Below, one piece after another: positions 28,698-37,736 of a stretch of 64,000 bases of DNA (positions are counted from its first letter, which is position 1; each line of letters starts with the position of its first letter). Source of the DNA: Phytomonas francai (lineage: Eukaryota > Euglenozoa > Kinetoplastea > Trypanosomatida > Trypanosomatidae). The translations under genes and the position numbers were made by a program. The stretch lies in assembly GCA_001766655.1 (NCBI GenBank), contig MJCC01000001.1, positions 1,723,171-1,787,170 on the forward strand, in the 5' to 3' direction. The notes below the pieces were generated by a model, which did not search any database, was not told the origin of the DNA, and saw only the letters and a list, made by a program, of their open reading frames with translations.

Positions 28698-30524
28698 TTA
28701 TTTCTGACCCATCAACGCGTTTGCTAGGCATAACACGTTGTCTAAAGGCCGCAGTATATTCTGTTTCCCGTGTATTGAAGTAATACAGAGAGGGTACACA
28801 ACTCCATGTGGGAGTACATTGTAGAGTAGCATCGCATTTGGATCTTGGCATCTTTCTCTGGGGAGAGCCTTAGAGGCGGCTAGAAAGCCAACACAGACAA
28901 GATTCGCACGGCTCTGAGTTCTACATGAGGACAAACCGCGGGGTGTGGTAACGAAATTCTCATCTAGTGCCGTTGGAAAATCAACAAAGTCATTTCGCTT
29001 TGGAAGAGGATTACTTTCTCTGCCTACTTTACATTCAAACCCGCCTCCTCTATTCTTCAGTTCAACTTCTTTGTACTCCTCATTCTTGCTCACATCAGAG
29101 GAAGAGAAAGATTGGTGCGATAGTGGTCGCGAACGTTTTCTAGAAAATGGCTCAATAGCATCAGTAGGGCTATTTGAACGCGAACAGCTGCTAAGCGATA
29201 ATTCGTCGCAATCGTCCCGACCGGCATCTGAATTTTTGCTATGAAAATCCAAAAAATGAATAAAGGAGGGCAATCGTTGTGTGTAATAGACAGTAGTTGA
29301 TTGGAGAACGCTGTCAATAAGCGCTGTTCCGGGTTCCGACGGAGTGGCAACTGTACCATCTAGAGGACCGCTCCCCAAGCCTACGGAAAAGCGACAAATT
29401 TTTTTCTGCAGCCTTGAGTCTGATGCATTCAGGAGATCCATTAATATCTTCAGCGCGTGCTTTTTATCACGTACATCGTGGAAGTGAGTCGCAAAGATAT
29501 CGAAACCGATCGACAGAGGCTCGAGACTGGTCTTTGAGTCCGCAGTCGGTAATGGGTGTGCAGGAACAGAAGACGGCGCATCTAACGCCATAGTAGAGAA
29601 GGGTGCCGCACACGCAGATGTAGGAGAGTACTTTGTTTCTGTGTTAGAGAGAACTTCCTTTTGTGGCTGAGAGCGCCGGCGAAACGGACTTCTCTCATTT
29701 CCGAGAGGGTTTAAAATCCATGTAAAGGGCGAATAAACACCCTCCCAGACCATTTCTTGAATTTGATCTCCCTTTTTAAGTTCTCCGCTCCCTTTTAGTT
29801 TGTCGTTGTCAGCATCGTGTTTTAAACGTAATTCCTTCAAGATCAGTATTTGTGGCTTGGGTGAGTGAGAATCTGACAGAGTGGTGGAGGCGCGCTCCGA
29901 TTGCACATAAGCAGCACAGGAGCTGTTTGGCGCGATGGCCATCATCATAGGGAACATCTGGAGAATCTCACGCTTGTGATCAGCAAACCCTTTTGGATCT
30001 GATAGAGAGATAGCGTTTTGCTTGCTGGGCGGTCCCTGCTCCTTGTATACCAACTTTAAAGCCCCCGTTATCGTGTATAGCACGCCGTTTGAGCTCCCAT
30101 TACACCGCAATACCGTCGGCAGCTGGTTCTTGAAAACGATTCGCTGCGCGGTTGGTTTCGAACGTGATGGCTTTTTATTTTGACTGGAGTAAACCGCCTT
30201 CAGAAAGGTGGCAAAGTGCTGAGTCATCACTGCTACTGAAGAAGGGGCGTCTACGTCAAGTTCGGGCGTCTTCGTAAGGCGCTCATGAGCCTCGGTTACG
30301 CGAGATTCGATGAGGGTGCGTGGCCAACAGCATTTGGCGTGTGTTTGATACACATCAACGATGGTGTCTACGGTTTCAACGTCGATGAGGAAAGGAAACG
30401 ACAACGCGGGCTCATTCAGTGCAGGACCCGAACGAACATGCGCTAGTGATGGTGAGATGGTGCTATGGGTGTTGAGAAGCCAATAGATGGGCTTGGTATA
30501 TGGAATTCCCATGAATTCATCCAT
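28698..30524 (-). CDS. Orphan protein, 608 residues
   Basis: I do not recognise a family. No transmembrane segment, coiled coil or zinc motif is visible. The first 220 residues look folded: LSFPFLIDVETVDTIVDVYQTH, a helical stretch, then ATFLKAVYSS and IVFKNQLPTVLRCNGSSNGVLYTITGALKLVYK. The middle is Ser/Pro/Lys-rich with one hydrophobic-aromatic block (LSIGFDIFATHFHDVRDKKH, about residues 335-375). The last 90 residues return to folded character (ANLVCVGFLAASKALP, NAMLLYNVLPHGVVYPLCITS). The open frame begins three codons earlier at a GTG; the ATG at 30524 (MDEFMGIPYT) is chosen. Ordered blocks joined by disordered linkers suggest a multi-partner protein, but no role is claimed. Confidence 0.68.
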   Translation of the reverse strand: MDEFMGIPYTKPIYWLLNTHSTISPSLAHVRSGPALNEPALSFPFLIDVETVDTIVDVYQTHAKCCWPRTLIESRVTEAHERLTKTPELDVDAPSSVAVMTQHFATFLKAVYSSQNKKPSRSKPTAQRIVFKNQLPTVLRCNGSSNGVLYTITGALKLVYKEQGPPSKQNAISLSDPKGFADHKREILQMFPMMMAIAPNSSCAAYVQSERASTTLSDSHSPKPQILILKELRLKHDADNDKLKGSGELKKGDQIQEMVWEGVYSPFTWILNPLGNERSPFRRRSQPQKEVLSNTETKYSPTSACAAPFSTMALDAPSSVPAHPLPTADSKTSLEPLSIGFDIFATHFHDVRDKKHALKILMDLLNASDSRLQKKICRFSVGLGSGPLDGTVATPSEPGTALIDSVLQSTTVYYTQRLPSFIHFLDFHSKNSDAGRDDCDELSLSSCSRSNSPTDAIEPFSRKRSRPLSHQSFSSSDVSKNEEYKEVELKNRGGGFECKVGRESNPLPKRNDFVDFPTALDENFVTTPRGLSSCRTQSRANLVCVGFLAASKALPRERCQDPNAMLLYNVLPHGVVYPLCITSIHGKQNILRPLDNVLCLANALMGQK

Positions 30525-31600
30525 ATAGAACACTAGCCTAAAAAGTGGGTATTCAACTCCACCAGGGGAAAAATGGTAGTTAATACGTCAACACGAAACG
30601 TTTTAATAAAATGGATCGTTTTATATATTCTTAGATAAGATGTTAAACGCTATTTGTCCAAAAATTATATGTAAGATTATGATAAATAATAATAATCTAA
30701 AAAATAATATTAATGTACGATAATAGAGGAAATATTCCCCTATTTAGAGAAAAAAGGGGGATAAAGTACGAAGTTAAACACTAGCACGCGCGTTATGCTG
30801 CACCATCATTAGTTTCACACCCTTTGTGTTGAAGAAGTCTGAAAAAGTAAAATATATCAATAACATTTCATAATTTGCTAGTTATTTACTGGATTAAAGA
30901 TACACACACAATACATGCGAATATCATCTCCCCCCCCCCCCCCCCCCCCTTTGATACTCAACCGTACAGATATTTCTTCGAACATGTTGCATAGCTCCGA
31001 CAAATAGGTTGAGGTTAGTAAATTCTTTTCTCAAAAAGGATCTATGAGAAAAGATACGGAATATAAAAGGGTCTTATTCATCCGCAACTATCATATTGTT
31101 TAGGGATAGGGAGGAAGATATCATCAAGAGCATTAGTTTATGCTCTCGTTTTGGGATAATTCTCTCCAAAAATTCCTTTCCACGGCAAAATAGCTATGAA
31201 ATGTGAGATACTCATGTGCGGCAAAGAATTTGGTTAATTTAAAGTTTCCCACATTTATCACCATAAATGTGTCCTGTATTTTCTTGAAACATCACAAACT
31301 CACCTTTAACTCTCGTTATTAGAGGCTAAAAGCATCATTTCGAAGGGAAAAAGGCGCACTGGAAGAGGTATTATTAGCCTAAGTCTAATTTGCAACTATA
31401 GGGGCCTAAACTCCGAATCTTATAAACATCAAAAATAATACCGGTACGGCAGCGATTAATCCTTATTTTGGTTTCTTTGTTTAAGCCCTCTCCCCCGCCC
31501 CCCACTCCTCTCCAGTTCTTCTACGGGGTGGCCATAGCGTTGAAAGACGCCTTTTCAAATTACTTCAAAGAAGACTTTAGAAAACATAGGGCATGAATCT
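30525..31600. other. AT-rich gene-free region with C20 run
   Basis: About 1.1 kb without a coding frame. It holds a C20 homopolymer at 30930-30949 (G20 on the coding strand), short AAT-rich sequence around 30650-30720, and pyrimidine-rich sequence near 31480-31520. Contains the 3' UTR of Leo1 and the leader of the 28698-30524 gene. Confidence 0.6.
30930..30949. repeat. C20 homopolymer
   Basis: Twenty consecutive C on the plus strand, intergenic. The coding strand thus carries G20, which could form a G-quadruplex. Run length is prone to sequencing error. Confidence 0.9.
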
Positions 31601-33358
31601 TTACAGTTCTCTATCTGGGAAAATTGACAAGAAGGCCTCCCGAACCGCTCTTGTGTCTACCCCCGGTAGCTCATCGGCTACCTCTTGAAGCATTACCGGC
31701 ACCTCCTTTTCGACAATACTCGGTGCGAAAACGCCCGATCGAATGAACTCTACGGTACCGTCGACCGATCCATAGGCGTCGGTCCCCATCGGAAGCCGTT
31801 TCGCCAAGTTCTCCAGCGCGGCCAGGAGGGGGGTGAAGCGCTCAAGCACCTCCTGTTCATGGCGCGCGGCCTGTCGATGCCGCGCCTCGGCCGCCGCCTC
31901 GTCCTCGCGCTCGCGCTTCGCGCGCATGGCGTCGAGGATGGCCTCGTAGTCGTCGTTATTGTCGTTGTTGTTGTTGTTGTCGTGGTCATTGTTCGCGAGG
32001 AGGCCGAGGTCGCGCTCGAGTCGGCCGCCGGGAGGGGGGGGGGCGGGGCCGGGCCCCCCCCCCCCCTCCTTCATTTGCCCCTCCCCCGCCGTGGACGCGC
32101 GGAGCTGCGCCATCAGGGCGGCCTCGCGGTCGAGCTGCTCGCGCAGGCTCATCGGGCGGCCCTCGCGCGCGCGCCGGTCGATCTCGCGCCGCCGCGCCTC
32201 GTACTCGCCGCAGACGAAGGCCTCGAGGGGGGTGCGGGGGCGGGGCCGCGCCCAGTCGACCGCCGGGAGGGCCTCGGCCGTGTACGGCAGCCCGCGCGGC
32301 CCGCCGACTCCGCCGCCCGCGCGAAGGGCGCGCTCGATCGAGGCGGCCTCGGCGGCCTCCGCGACGAGGTGCCGGTCCGGCGGGGCGCGGGCGAGGAGGG
32401 CGGGGAGGGCGGCGCCCCCTTTTCGGACGGCCGCGCGCGCGGCGAGCAGGCCGGCCGGCGCGTTCGCGGAGGCCGCGGGGAGGCCGTGGACGTCGGCCCC
32501 GACGTGCAGCGTGAGGCCGCCGTCGCTCCAGCGCACGACGCGGGCGTTGCTGAGGAAGAGCCCGCGGCCGGCGTGGTGGGCCCAGCGCACGACGTTGGCC
32601 GGCGTGAAGAGCCGCCGCGGCGTGCTCGCGAGGGCGGCGACGCGCGAGGGCAGGAAGGGCCGCGGGTCCGCGTGCAGGACCTGCCGGTTCGCCGCCATCC
32701 GAGGCATCTCCACCAGCCACGTCTGCTCGCACGCCGCGGCGGGCGCGGGCGCGGGCGGCGGGGCGGTCGCGTAGAGCAGGTGGAAGCCCTCCGGCCGCTC
32801 CCGCGTCAGCACCCGCGCGCCGTGCTCGCCGAAGAGCGCGACCAACCCGTCAAAGACCCCGAGGTCCTTGTTCTGCGCCATCGCCTCGCGCAGGAGCGCC
32901 TCCGGATCGCCCAGGATGATATCGTCCTCCCCCACACAGCCGCCGAACATGCTCTTGAGAATCTCGCGCGTATCCACCAGCAAGGGATTCGGCGCCGGGT
33001 CGTCCAGCTTGTCCATTTCAAAAAACGCACCAAAAAGATCGCGCATCGTAATATCCGGGTCAAGGCTAGCCGGCGACCCCAACTCCGTCGTGTCCGGAAT
33101 CGGATCGCTTGGAGGGGGGGGAGCCTCCGCACTCCACTCGGCACCCTGGCTTGGTGAATCCTCTAGCATATCTAATTCAATACCAGATCCGAATGCCTCT
33201 TCCCCTTCCCCCCCCTCCTTACCCTCCTTGGGTTCTATAAACGCAGTAGGCACCCCATCACTGAGACCGAAGGCGGCAGATGAGGATAGCTTTCCACTGA
33301 GAGGTTCCTGTGAGGCTGTTGGTGTTTGAGTAGGGTCTTGTTCTAGATTAGAATTCAT
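31601..33358 (-). CDS. Leo1-like subunit of the Paf1 complex
   Basis: A 585-residue protein. Around residues 265-290 it reads FLSNARVVRWSDGGLTLHVG, which closely matches the central Leo1 signature (SNARIVRWSDGS..LHLG in animal Leo1). Leo1 is part of the Paf1 complex, which travels with RNA polymerase II. Trypanosomes are known to have a Leo1-containing complex. The first 110 residues are acidic and Pro/Ser-rich, as in other Leo1 proteins. A Glu/Arg-rich helix follows the core (about 385-425), then a Gly/Pro-rich run, an Asn/Asp run encoded by a trinucleotide repeat (31953-31990), and a folded-looking C-terminus of about 110 residues. The open frame extends to a TTG; the ATG at 33358 is chosen. 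The gene centre is extremely GC-rich. Confidence 0.75.
   Translation of the reverse strand: MNSNLEQDPTQTPTASQEPLSGKLSSSAAFGLSDGVPTAFIEPKEGKEGGEGEEAFGSGIELDMLEDSPSQGAEWSAEAPPPPSDPIPDTTELGSPASLDPDITMRDLFGAFFEMDKLDDPAPNPLLVDTREILKSMFGGCVGEDDIILGDPEALLREAMAQNKDLGVFDGLVALFGEHGARVLTRERPEGFHLLYATAPPPAPAPAAACEQTWLVEMPRMAANRQVLHADPRPFLPSRVAALASTPRRLFTPANVVRWAHHAGRGLFLSNARVVRWSDGGLTLHVGADVHGLPAASANAPAGLLAARAAVRKGGAALPALLARAPPDRHLVAEAAEAASIERALRAGGGVGGPRGLPYTAEALPAVDWARPRPRTPLEAFVCGEYEARRREIDRRAREGRPMSLREQLDREAALMAQLRASTAGEGQMKEGGGGPGPAPPPPGGRLERDLGLLANNDHDNNNNNDNNDDYEAILDAMRAKREREDEAAAEARHRQAARHEQEVLERFTPLLAALENLAKRLPMGTDAYGSVDGTVEFIRSGVFAPSIVEKEVPVMLQEVADELPGVDTRAVREAFLSIFPDREL
31953..31990. repeat. 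GTT/GTC trinucleotide repeat encoding an Asn/Asp run
   Basis: An imperfect run of GTT and GTC triplets on the plus strand. On the coding strand it reads AAC/GAC and gives the Asn/Asp tract of Leo1. It probably arose by slippage and may vary in length between strains. Confidence 0.85.
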
Positions 33359-33745
33359 TATATAGATAAATATTTTTTCTTGCTTTACCTCCAACTAAAA
33401 ATTTACAGAACACCTATATATGTTTTTCGCGACAATAAATATTCTGGCCTGATGGTTTTTAGTTTCCTCTGAAAGACGCATACCTTACAAAAGAAAGGCC
33501 TGCGTTGGAACAAAGTGCCTTGAAAGAGTTGTAAAAGAGAAAAAAAAAAGAAGAAAGTATAACCCAATAATAGGGGAAAAAGTTGTTGCAATATGATATA
33601 TTTCCTTCTTTGAACTCTTTTTTACTTTGCTCATTCAGCATTTAACTACAACGACATGGGTTGTGCTTGCTTATGCGAATTCATTAGTGCTTCCCTCAGA
33701 AATCCCTTATGGCATGGTAATTTTGCCACCCTTTAGACGCTTTGT
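33359..33745. other. Intergenic spacer upstream of Leo1
   Basis: AT-rich; contains the purine tract 33533-33557 (pyrimidine tract of the coding strand). The minus-strand frames here (33403-33591 and 33459-33641) are Phe/Leu-rich readings of that tract, not genes. Confidence 0.6.
33519..33557 (-). other. Candidate trans-splice acceptor of Leo1
   Basis: On the minus strand a T-rich pyrimidine tract (33557-33533) is followed by a first AG at 33520-33519 (CTCTTTCAAG). Predicted 5' UTR about 160 bases to the ATG at 33358. This supports the ATG choice over the upstream TTG only weakly, since both lie downstream of the acceptor. Confidence 0.45.
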
Positions 33746-34222
33746 TTAGATATGGAGATCTTGGTTACGAATCTGCGCCCGAAGCTTGATGCGCATCTTC
33801 TTCCGAGACAATTTCTTTTCCAATGAGTCCTTGACGGCTTCGCCGATCTCCACCATTTTTGCCTTTCGCTTCATCTGCTTCCTAGTAAGATGCTTCTTAC
33901 TCTTGCGCGCTGGGGCTTCGACAACAATACCGCCCACAAGTTGCTTTCCCACCGACTCAGACTCGCTTGTGCGCAGGGGTCTTTGTGGATTATGTGCCTC
34001 CGTATAGCCATTTTCCATCCCATTTTGATGGATATGAAGGGATGCATGCAGTTGGTTTATCCTTTCAATTTCTAGATCCACTTCTCTTTCAATCTGATTT
34101 TCTTGATTACACTTCTCGTTTTCGGCTTGACGCTGAATACGCTCAATCTTTCTCTTTTGAACCGTTTTGCGGTGGGACCGCTTCTTCGCCATTTGCTTCA
34201 GTTTCTTCACTAACTTGGTCAT
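33746..34222 (-). CDS. Small Lys/Arg-rich protein, possibly nucleolar
   Basis: A 158-residue highly basic protein with two Lys/Arg-rich helical segments at the ends (MTKLVKKLKQMAKKRSHRK; then RKSKKHLTRKQMKRKAK) and an acidic, less ordered middle. The composition and the C-terminal helix resemble small ribosome-biogenesis factors, which bind pre-rRNA or pre-60S particles. I cannot assign a family. The open frame starts at a GTG eleven codons upstream; the ATG at 34222 is preferred because the leader adds nothing recognisable. It lies in a short interval between Leo1 and the pseudokinase gene. Confidence 0.65.
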   Translation of the reverse strand: MTKLVKKLKQMAKKRSHRKTVQKRKIERIQRQAENEKCNQENQIEREVDLEIERINQLHASLHIHQNGMENGYTEAHNPQRPLRTSESESVGKQLVGGIVVEAPARKSKKHLTRKQMKRKAKMVEIGEAVKDSLEKKLSRKKMRIKLRAQIRNQDLHI

Positions 34223-34539
34223 TTTAACTCTTTTTTGTAATAGGTATTTCCTCACGCTCTTGCTGAAGAGTTTACTAAATTATTAAAAATTGAAAAAGTT
34301 GAGTCTTCCAATAGCGGCAACACAATGGGGATAATGTAGGCGGAGTAGAAACAAGGCGAAGAAGTGTGCCAGTGCATAACGTATTTTTTGTGAAAAAAAG
34401 TCATTTGCAATAGTTTGGCAGCAAACCAAAAAAAAAAAATGTATACAAGAAAAACTTCTTCAGTACACTTTTCTACTCATCTCGCTTTTCTTTTGGAATT
34501 TTCGTCAACCCCTTCTTTCAATCTCTTTTTTTGTGTATC
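34223..34539. other. Intergenic spacer, pseudokinase to small basic protein
   Basis: AT-rich, with an A10 run at 34430-34439. No coding frame recognised. Confidence 0.6.
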
Positions 34540-36672
34540 TTATATTATCCCACGCCCCATCGATTTGGTTTTTAGCCACTTATTATACAGGTAGGCGCTA
34601 AAATTACTACTGCCGGATCGTGTCTCTGCCTCTTTATTGGAAGGCATCTGAATAAGTAGATCCTGTCGATGTTGGACCGGGTGTTTGTCTTTAAAAGGAA
34701 CAACTTCCATGGAGAGTTGCATTTCGAATTCCCCACCTCCCCTACCCGCACCGGTAGGCTCTCTACCAAATAAAATGCCATCTTCGTTAGCAAACTCTGA
34801 ACGAGCAAGATTAACAGCACAACTCAGTGAGTATAAGTCACTGGTCGCCGAAGATGCAAGGGCTTGGGAAAAAATAATTGGAAAGTTTGGAATCGCGGTC
34901 GTCGCCTCAACAAATTGGTCATAAAAGTTGTCCAGTAACTTATGCAAACGTTTGAGGGGGTATTCATTCCCATCCCCCTGGGAATCCGGGGAGCACACAT
35001 CAGTCTGGTATTTCTCTTTAAATGCATTGACATCCGCTGCGTATCGTGCTGCCATCCTGTCCTTTACATCCTGGACAGTTCGATTTAAAACCTGCTCTAT
35101 GAACAAGAGGGATTGCATTTTTTTATCAGGAAGAGAAGGAGATTGAAAAGTCTTGATGGAAGACTCGGCACTTTTGGCACCATTGCCGCTGGATACCGGG
35201 TTCGGAAGTTGAATTTGACGGATGGAAGACTTCCTCGACGTGAGGGTTTGCCTTGTCACCTTGCTGGGCTGCATCTCCGGCAGATGCATCTCCGAGAGGG
35301 CTTCTACTGGTGGCATCCACCGTGACGATCCCGGCTGGCTGGAATTATATGAAACCATTAAACTTCGAAAGCATAGCGGGTTCGCATAAATACAGTGGGT
35401 TTCGCCCTCATCGCTGGTATAGGCCTGGTTTGCCGAAAACCCTTTCACGGTGTCCGGCTTGCGCCGTAAGCTAAGCTCCAGCTCGTTCACAAGGCTGCGA
35501 ATCGCGGACCTTCGGTTCCGCGGAGTCGCCCGGAAGGTGCGTAAGATGGGATGAGAGAGCAGCCTTGAGGTGACGTCTTCGCTTCCCGGACCTGCCTCGA
35601 GCAGGGCACGCAGCCATTCGCTGAGTTCTCGATCTGCGATGGCCCATCCCACCAGGGCACGCGGCGAGCCCCTCTCCGTGGCCGCGTCCAGCTGATGCAG
35701 GGCCACGGCCTGGGCTACTCTGGAGCGATCGCGGCTGATAGCCGCCCCCGTCGCCATCTCCACCGCGACCACCCCGAGCGACTGCAGGTCCGCCGCGAAG
35801 GAGTCCGCCGCACCCGCGTCCCCGACGAGCCGCCGCGCGTTCGCGAAGTTGGCGAGCCGTGCGCAATTGTGGGTCTTGTCGAGCAGGATGTTCTCCGCCC
35901 GGACGCCACCGTGGGCGATGGAGTGTGCGTGCAGGTACGCAAGCCCCTCCAGGATATCCGACGCGATCGCCAGAAGGGACTCCGTCCGCATCCTGTCCAC
36001 CCCCGTATCGAGCCTGGCTTGCTCGAGGTAATCCAGCACGCTGCACCCCCGCAGCGGGCCCTCGACAACGCACAAGACGGGGCCCTGCAACCACTGCGAC
36101 TGAGACTGAGACAGGAGCTGGGACTGGGACAGGAGCTGGGACTGAGACAGGAGCTGGGACTGGGACAGGAGCTGGGACTGGGACTGTGGCTGAGACTGAG
36201 ACAGAAGCTGGGACTGTGGCTGAGACTGAGACAGGAGCTGGGACTCGAGCTCGCCCTCGAACAGGCTGGGCTCACGCAGGGTGAGCGGAGGGTCCGCTGG
36301 TTGGGTGTCGGCGGGGGGCCCTGACGACATCCCACCCTCCTCGCCGCGAGCCCCGTCATAGAGGAAGACGTCCCGAATCTGCACAAGGTTCGGATGGGTG
36401 AGGGTGCGCAGCAGGGTGGCCTCCTCAAGAAAAGGAAAGGCGATCGTGTCGTACGGCGGGAGACACAACTGATTGAGTCTGATTACCACTAGGAAGACCG
36501 ATTGTTTAGTTCGCTCCTCGGCCCAGTGCCGGAGTGATGGGTTCTCATTACTATTGGAGGTGGCAAGGGCGGAGTTTTCGTAGAGAAGACCGTGGAACAG
36601 CGCGCTGTGTCGATTCCTCTTTAGGCAACGTGATACTACGATTCGATTTCCAAAACTATCACAAAAAGACAT
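34540..36672 (-). CDS. Predicted pseudokinase with Gln/Ser repeat
   Basis: A 710-residue protein with a kinase fold split by an insertion. The N-lobe (about 45-105) has VVIR (62-65) where active kinases have VAIK. FLEEATLLRTLTHPNLVQI supplies helix C and the following strand. The C-lobe (about 198-400) has ILEGLAYLHAHSIAHGG. The HRD motif is HGG (254-256), the catalytic-loop Lys is Arg258, and Asn261 is kept (AENILLD). DFG is NFA (275-277). With Lys, catalytic Asp and metal Asp all replaced, catalysis is unlikely. Between the lobes, residues about 144-193 are a Ser/Gln/Leu repeat. The C-terminal 300 residues are partly helical and unassigned. The nearest active group is probably STE/MEKK-like. 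Start: ATG at 36672. Confidence 0.78.
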   Translation of the reverse strand: MSFCDSFGNRIVVSRCLKRNRHSALFHGLLYENSALATSNSNENPSLRHWAEERTKQSVFLVVIRLNQLCLPPYDTIAFPFLEEATLLRTLTHPNLVQIRDVFLYDGARGEEGGMSSGPPADTQPADPPLTLREPSLFEGELESQLLSQSQPQSQLLSQSQPQSQSQLLSQSQLLSQSQLLSQSQLLSQSQSQWLQGPVLCVVEGPLRGCSVLDYLEQARLDTGVDRMRTESLLAIASDILEGLAYLHAHSIAHGGVRAENILLDKTHNCARLANFANARRLVGDAGAADSFAADLQSLGVVAVEMATGAAISRDRSRVAQAVALHQLDAATERGSPRALVGWAIADRELSEWLRALLEAGPGSEDVTSRLLSHPILRTFRATPRNRRSAIRSLVNELELSLRRKPDTVKGFSANQAYTSDEGETHCIYANPLCFRSLMVSYNSSQPGSSRWMPPVEALSEMHLPEMQPSKVTRQTLTSRKSSIRQIQLPNPVSSGNGAKSAESSIKTFQSPSLPDKKMQSLLFIEQVLNRTVQDVKDRMAARYAADVNAFKEKYQTDVCSPDSQGDGNEYPLKRLHKLLDNFYDQFVEATTAIPNFPIIFSQALASSATSDLYSLSCAVNLARSEFANEDGILFGREPTGAGRGGGEFEMQLSMEVVPFKDKHPVQHRQDLLIQMPSNKEAETRSGSSNFSAYLYNKWLKTKSMGRGII
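36095..36246. repeat. 18-bp in-frame minisatellite inside the pseudokinase gene
   Basis: Tandem copies of an 18-base unit (gggacaggagctgggact type, with GAGACT and GGCTGA variants). Each whole unit encodes six residues of the SQSQLL kind. The repeat keeps frame and separates the N-lobe from the C-lobe of the kinase fold. Confidence 0.9.
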
Positions 36673-37045
36673 TCTGCTTTATTGATTAGGTTTATCTTTA
36701 CTATCATATGAGGTCATTAAAAAAAAAAAAAAGAAAGATAATACGGTGTGGCACTACAGCTAATATGGATCAAAGAAAAAGAGGATACTGACGAAACCAC
36801 CATTCAAAAACAAAAGGCAGAATAATGAAAACATATATTCTGAAAAATCGGGATAAAATTCCAGATTACATTTTCTTCCTCATTTTTGTTCTTGGCAACC
36901 AATGCTGGGGGAAAAAAGCAGCAGAAACTAACAACAAAAACCGGGGAGAATGGGAAAAAGCGTGCGACACGAAGACAAACCCAAAATTCGAAATTCAATG
37001 ATTAGAGAATAATGTTTAAAGTGACCAATGGTTATAAAAACTTAC
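36673..37045. other. Intergenic spacer upstream of the pseudokinase
   Basis: AT-rich, with the strong purine tract 36719-36738. No coding frame recognised; the minus-strand frame 36804-36998 is Phe-rich AT translation. Confidence 0.6.
36701..36738 (-). other. Candidate trans-splice acceptor of the pseudokinase gene
   Basis: On the minus strand TCTTTCTTTTTTTTTTTTTT is followed by a first AG at 36702-36701. Predicted 5' UTR of 28 bases to the ATG at 36672. This is the clearest tract-then-AG arrangement in the window. Confidence 0.5.
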
Positions 37046-37465
37046 TCAAATGAGTTTATTCTTTCTAAAAAGTGCATCTAGGCTCTCATCGAATTCCGAT
37101 CCAGTAATTGTACACCCCTGCTCATGCCGATAAAACGGGTTCCGGGTGATAATGTTTGAAAAAACTTCTCGAAAAAGTTCCGTCAGAACACTCTGGACCA
37201 GTGCTGTATTTACCTCCTTCTTTGTAAGGAGAGCAGCACGGTACCCTGTAAGAGTTTCGTAGTAGTGCAGCTTATACAGTGGCGTCTCAACAGCCCGCAG
37301 GCCCCCATTACCTGTTGTCGATAACTGAGAAGAGATATGTTGAAGGGTATAGATAAACCCTGCGACTAAGCCTGCTTCACCATCCCTTTGACTGCGTGTC
37401 CGCTTCCATTCCTTTAAAAATATAACATCCCCATATCGATTAAAAATGTATATGGAATAAAGCAT
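37046..37465 (-). CDS. TRAPPC1/Bet5-like core TRAPP subunit (longin fold)
   Basis: A 139-residue longin-fold protein, the expected length for Bet5 (about 145-160). MLYSIYIFNRYGDVIFLKEW matches the first strands of Bet5/TRAPPC1, and PLYKLHYYETLTGYRAALLT matches the very conserved central motif (YKLHYYETPTG in animals). Bet5 is in the core shared by all TRAPP complexes, which activate Rab1/Ypt1 at the Golgi. The open frame begins at a GTG eight codons upstream; the ATG at 37465 puts the first beta strand at the N-terminus as in orthologues. A TRAPPII-specific subunit is encoded 30 kb away at 3168. Confidence 0.9.
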   Translation of the reverse strand: MLYSIYIFNRYGDVIFLKEWKRTRSQRDGEAGLVAGFIYTLQHISSQLSTTGNGGLRAVETPLYKLHYYETLTGYRAALLTKKEVNTALVQSVLTELFREVFSNIITRNPFYRHEQGCTITGSEFDESLDALFRKNKLI

Positions 37466-37736
37466 CCTTATTTTTTGTCTTAATTCCACTATGTTTTAAG
37501 ATTTTTAATACTTTTAATTATTAAAACAAGAAAAAGGAGGAGAGATGAAATTACAGCAGTACCTATTCGCAAAAGGGGAAATATTGCCCCTAGAGACTGA
37601 GGTAGCAACGCTCCGCTCTGCGATCAAATAATTTTTATTTGTAGCTGCTTACGATTGGCAAACAACACATTGTAAGCAAACCACATACAGTGTAATCGCA
37701 TGCAAATAAGAATGATGAGATCAACCTTGAAAAACT

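Noticed and set aside
31685..33157. 490-residue plus-strand open frame opposite Leo1
   Set aside because: Low-complexity Arg/Gly/Ala/Val composition in the GC peak; the minus frame carries the Leo1 signature.
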